Shown piece by piece: positions 16,260-16,306 of a DNA stretch of 16,306 bases. Source of the stretch: CAZNQW01 sp964575225 (GTDB lineage: Bacteria > Chloroflexota > Anaerolineae > JAAYZQ01); the NCBI GenBank assembly GCA_964575225.1, contig CAZNQW010000071.1:1-16306 (forward strand), given 5' to 3'. Position 1 is the first letter of the stretch, and each line of letters opens with the position of its first letter. The translations under genes and the position numbers were made by a program. Below the pieces are notes generated by a model. The model did not search any database, was not told where the DNA came from, and saw only the letters and a program-made list of their open reading frames with translations.

Positions 16260-16306
16260 AGATCGGAAGAGCACACGTCTGAACTCCAGTCACCGCTCAT
16301 TATCTC
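16260..16306 (+). other. Illumina TruSeq adapter contamination
   Basis: AGATCGGAAGAGC, then ACACGTCTGAACTCCAGTCAC, then an 8-base index (CGCTCATT, which matches a TruSeq HT i7 index) and ATCTC. This is the TruSeq read-through adapter, not genomic DNA. It creates a false stop for the DUF2723 gene and shows that the scaffold edge is artificial. Confidence 0.98.

Noticed and set aside
16260..16282. Stop codon of the DUF2723 gene at 16280-16282
   Set aside because: It lies in adapter sequence, so it does not mark the real end of the gene.

Overview
The window looks like a scaffold from an uncultured bacterium, most likely a member of the Chloroflexota (Anaerolineae-like). This is inferred from protein style: O-antigen-ligase-like polymerases, DUF2723 and PMT-type glycosyltransferases, DUF348/G5/beta-propeller lipoproteins, and a secreted glycosidase-like protein ending in a short 'FLPIIVRSR'-type tail. 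It is not a database result. The window has a 10-N scaffold gap at 10660-10669 and ends in Illumina adapter sequence (16260-16306), so the right edge is an assembly artefact.

The left arm (minus strand, about 1-10059) is a long, tightly packed set of cell-envelope polysaccharide genes. In reading order they are: a lipoprotein with DUF348, G5 and TolB-like propeller domains (8403-10022); a roughly 1000-residue fusion of an extracytoplasmic glycosidase-like domain to an O-antigen-ligase-like polymerase (5395-8406); a UDP-glucuronate decarboxylase making UDP-xylose (4423-5370); a second O-antigen-ligase-like polymerase (2994-4412); a GtrA-family membrane protein (2450-3001); a GT4 glycosyltransferase (1292-2437); a cyclophilin-type peptidyl-prolyl isomerase (775-1260); and the N-terminal part of a PMT/ArnT-like GT39 membrane glycosyltransferase (1-686). 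Several junctions overlap or are only a few bases apart, which fits one transcript from a good promoter at 10066-10094.

The right arm (plus strand, about 10190-16259) concerns the cell surface. It encodes a sortase with a lipobox-like N-terminus (10307-11138, interrupted by the N gap), a GT2 glycosyltransferase (11186-12190), a secreted DUF11-like protein with a PEP-CTERM-like tail (12208-12813), a secreted clan GH-A-like glycosidase with a CARDB-like domain (12817-14274), a secreted DUF11-like protein with a near-terminal LPPTG motif (14283-14918), and a DUF2723 membrane protein resembling protein O-mannosyltransferases (14924-16259, truncated). It has its own promoter (TTGGCA, 17 bp, TATAAT; 10190-10218).

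The two arms diverge from a short control region. A perfect 8-3-8 palindrome (10138-10156) lies midway between the two promoters and is a good candidate operator for co-regulation. The working model is an envelope island: the left arm builds and polymerises a xylose-containing glycan, and the right arm exports, anchors and perhaps glycosylates surface proteins. The most unusual item is the glycosidase-polymerase fusion, whose glycosidase half appears to have lost the catalytic nucleophile.
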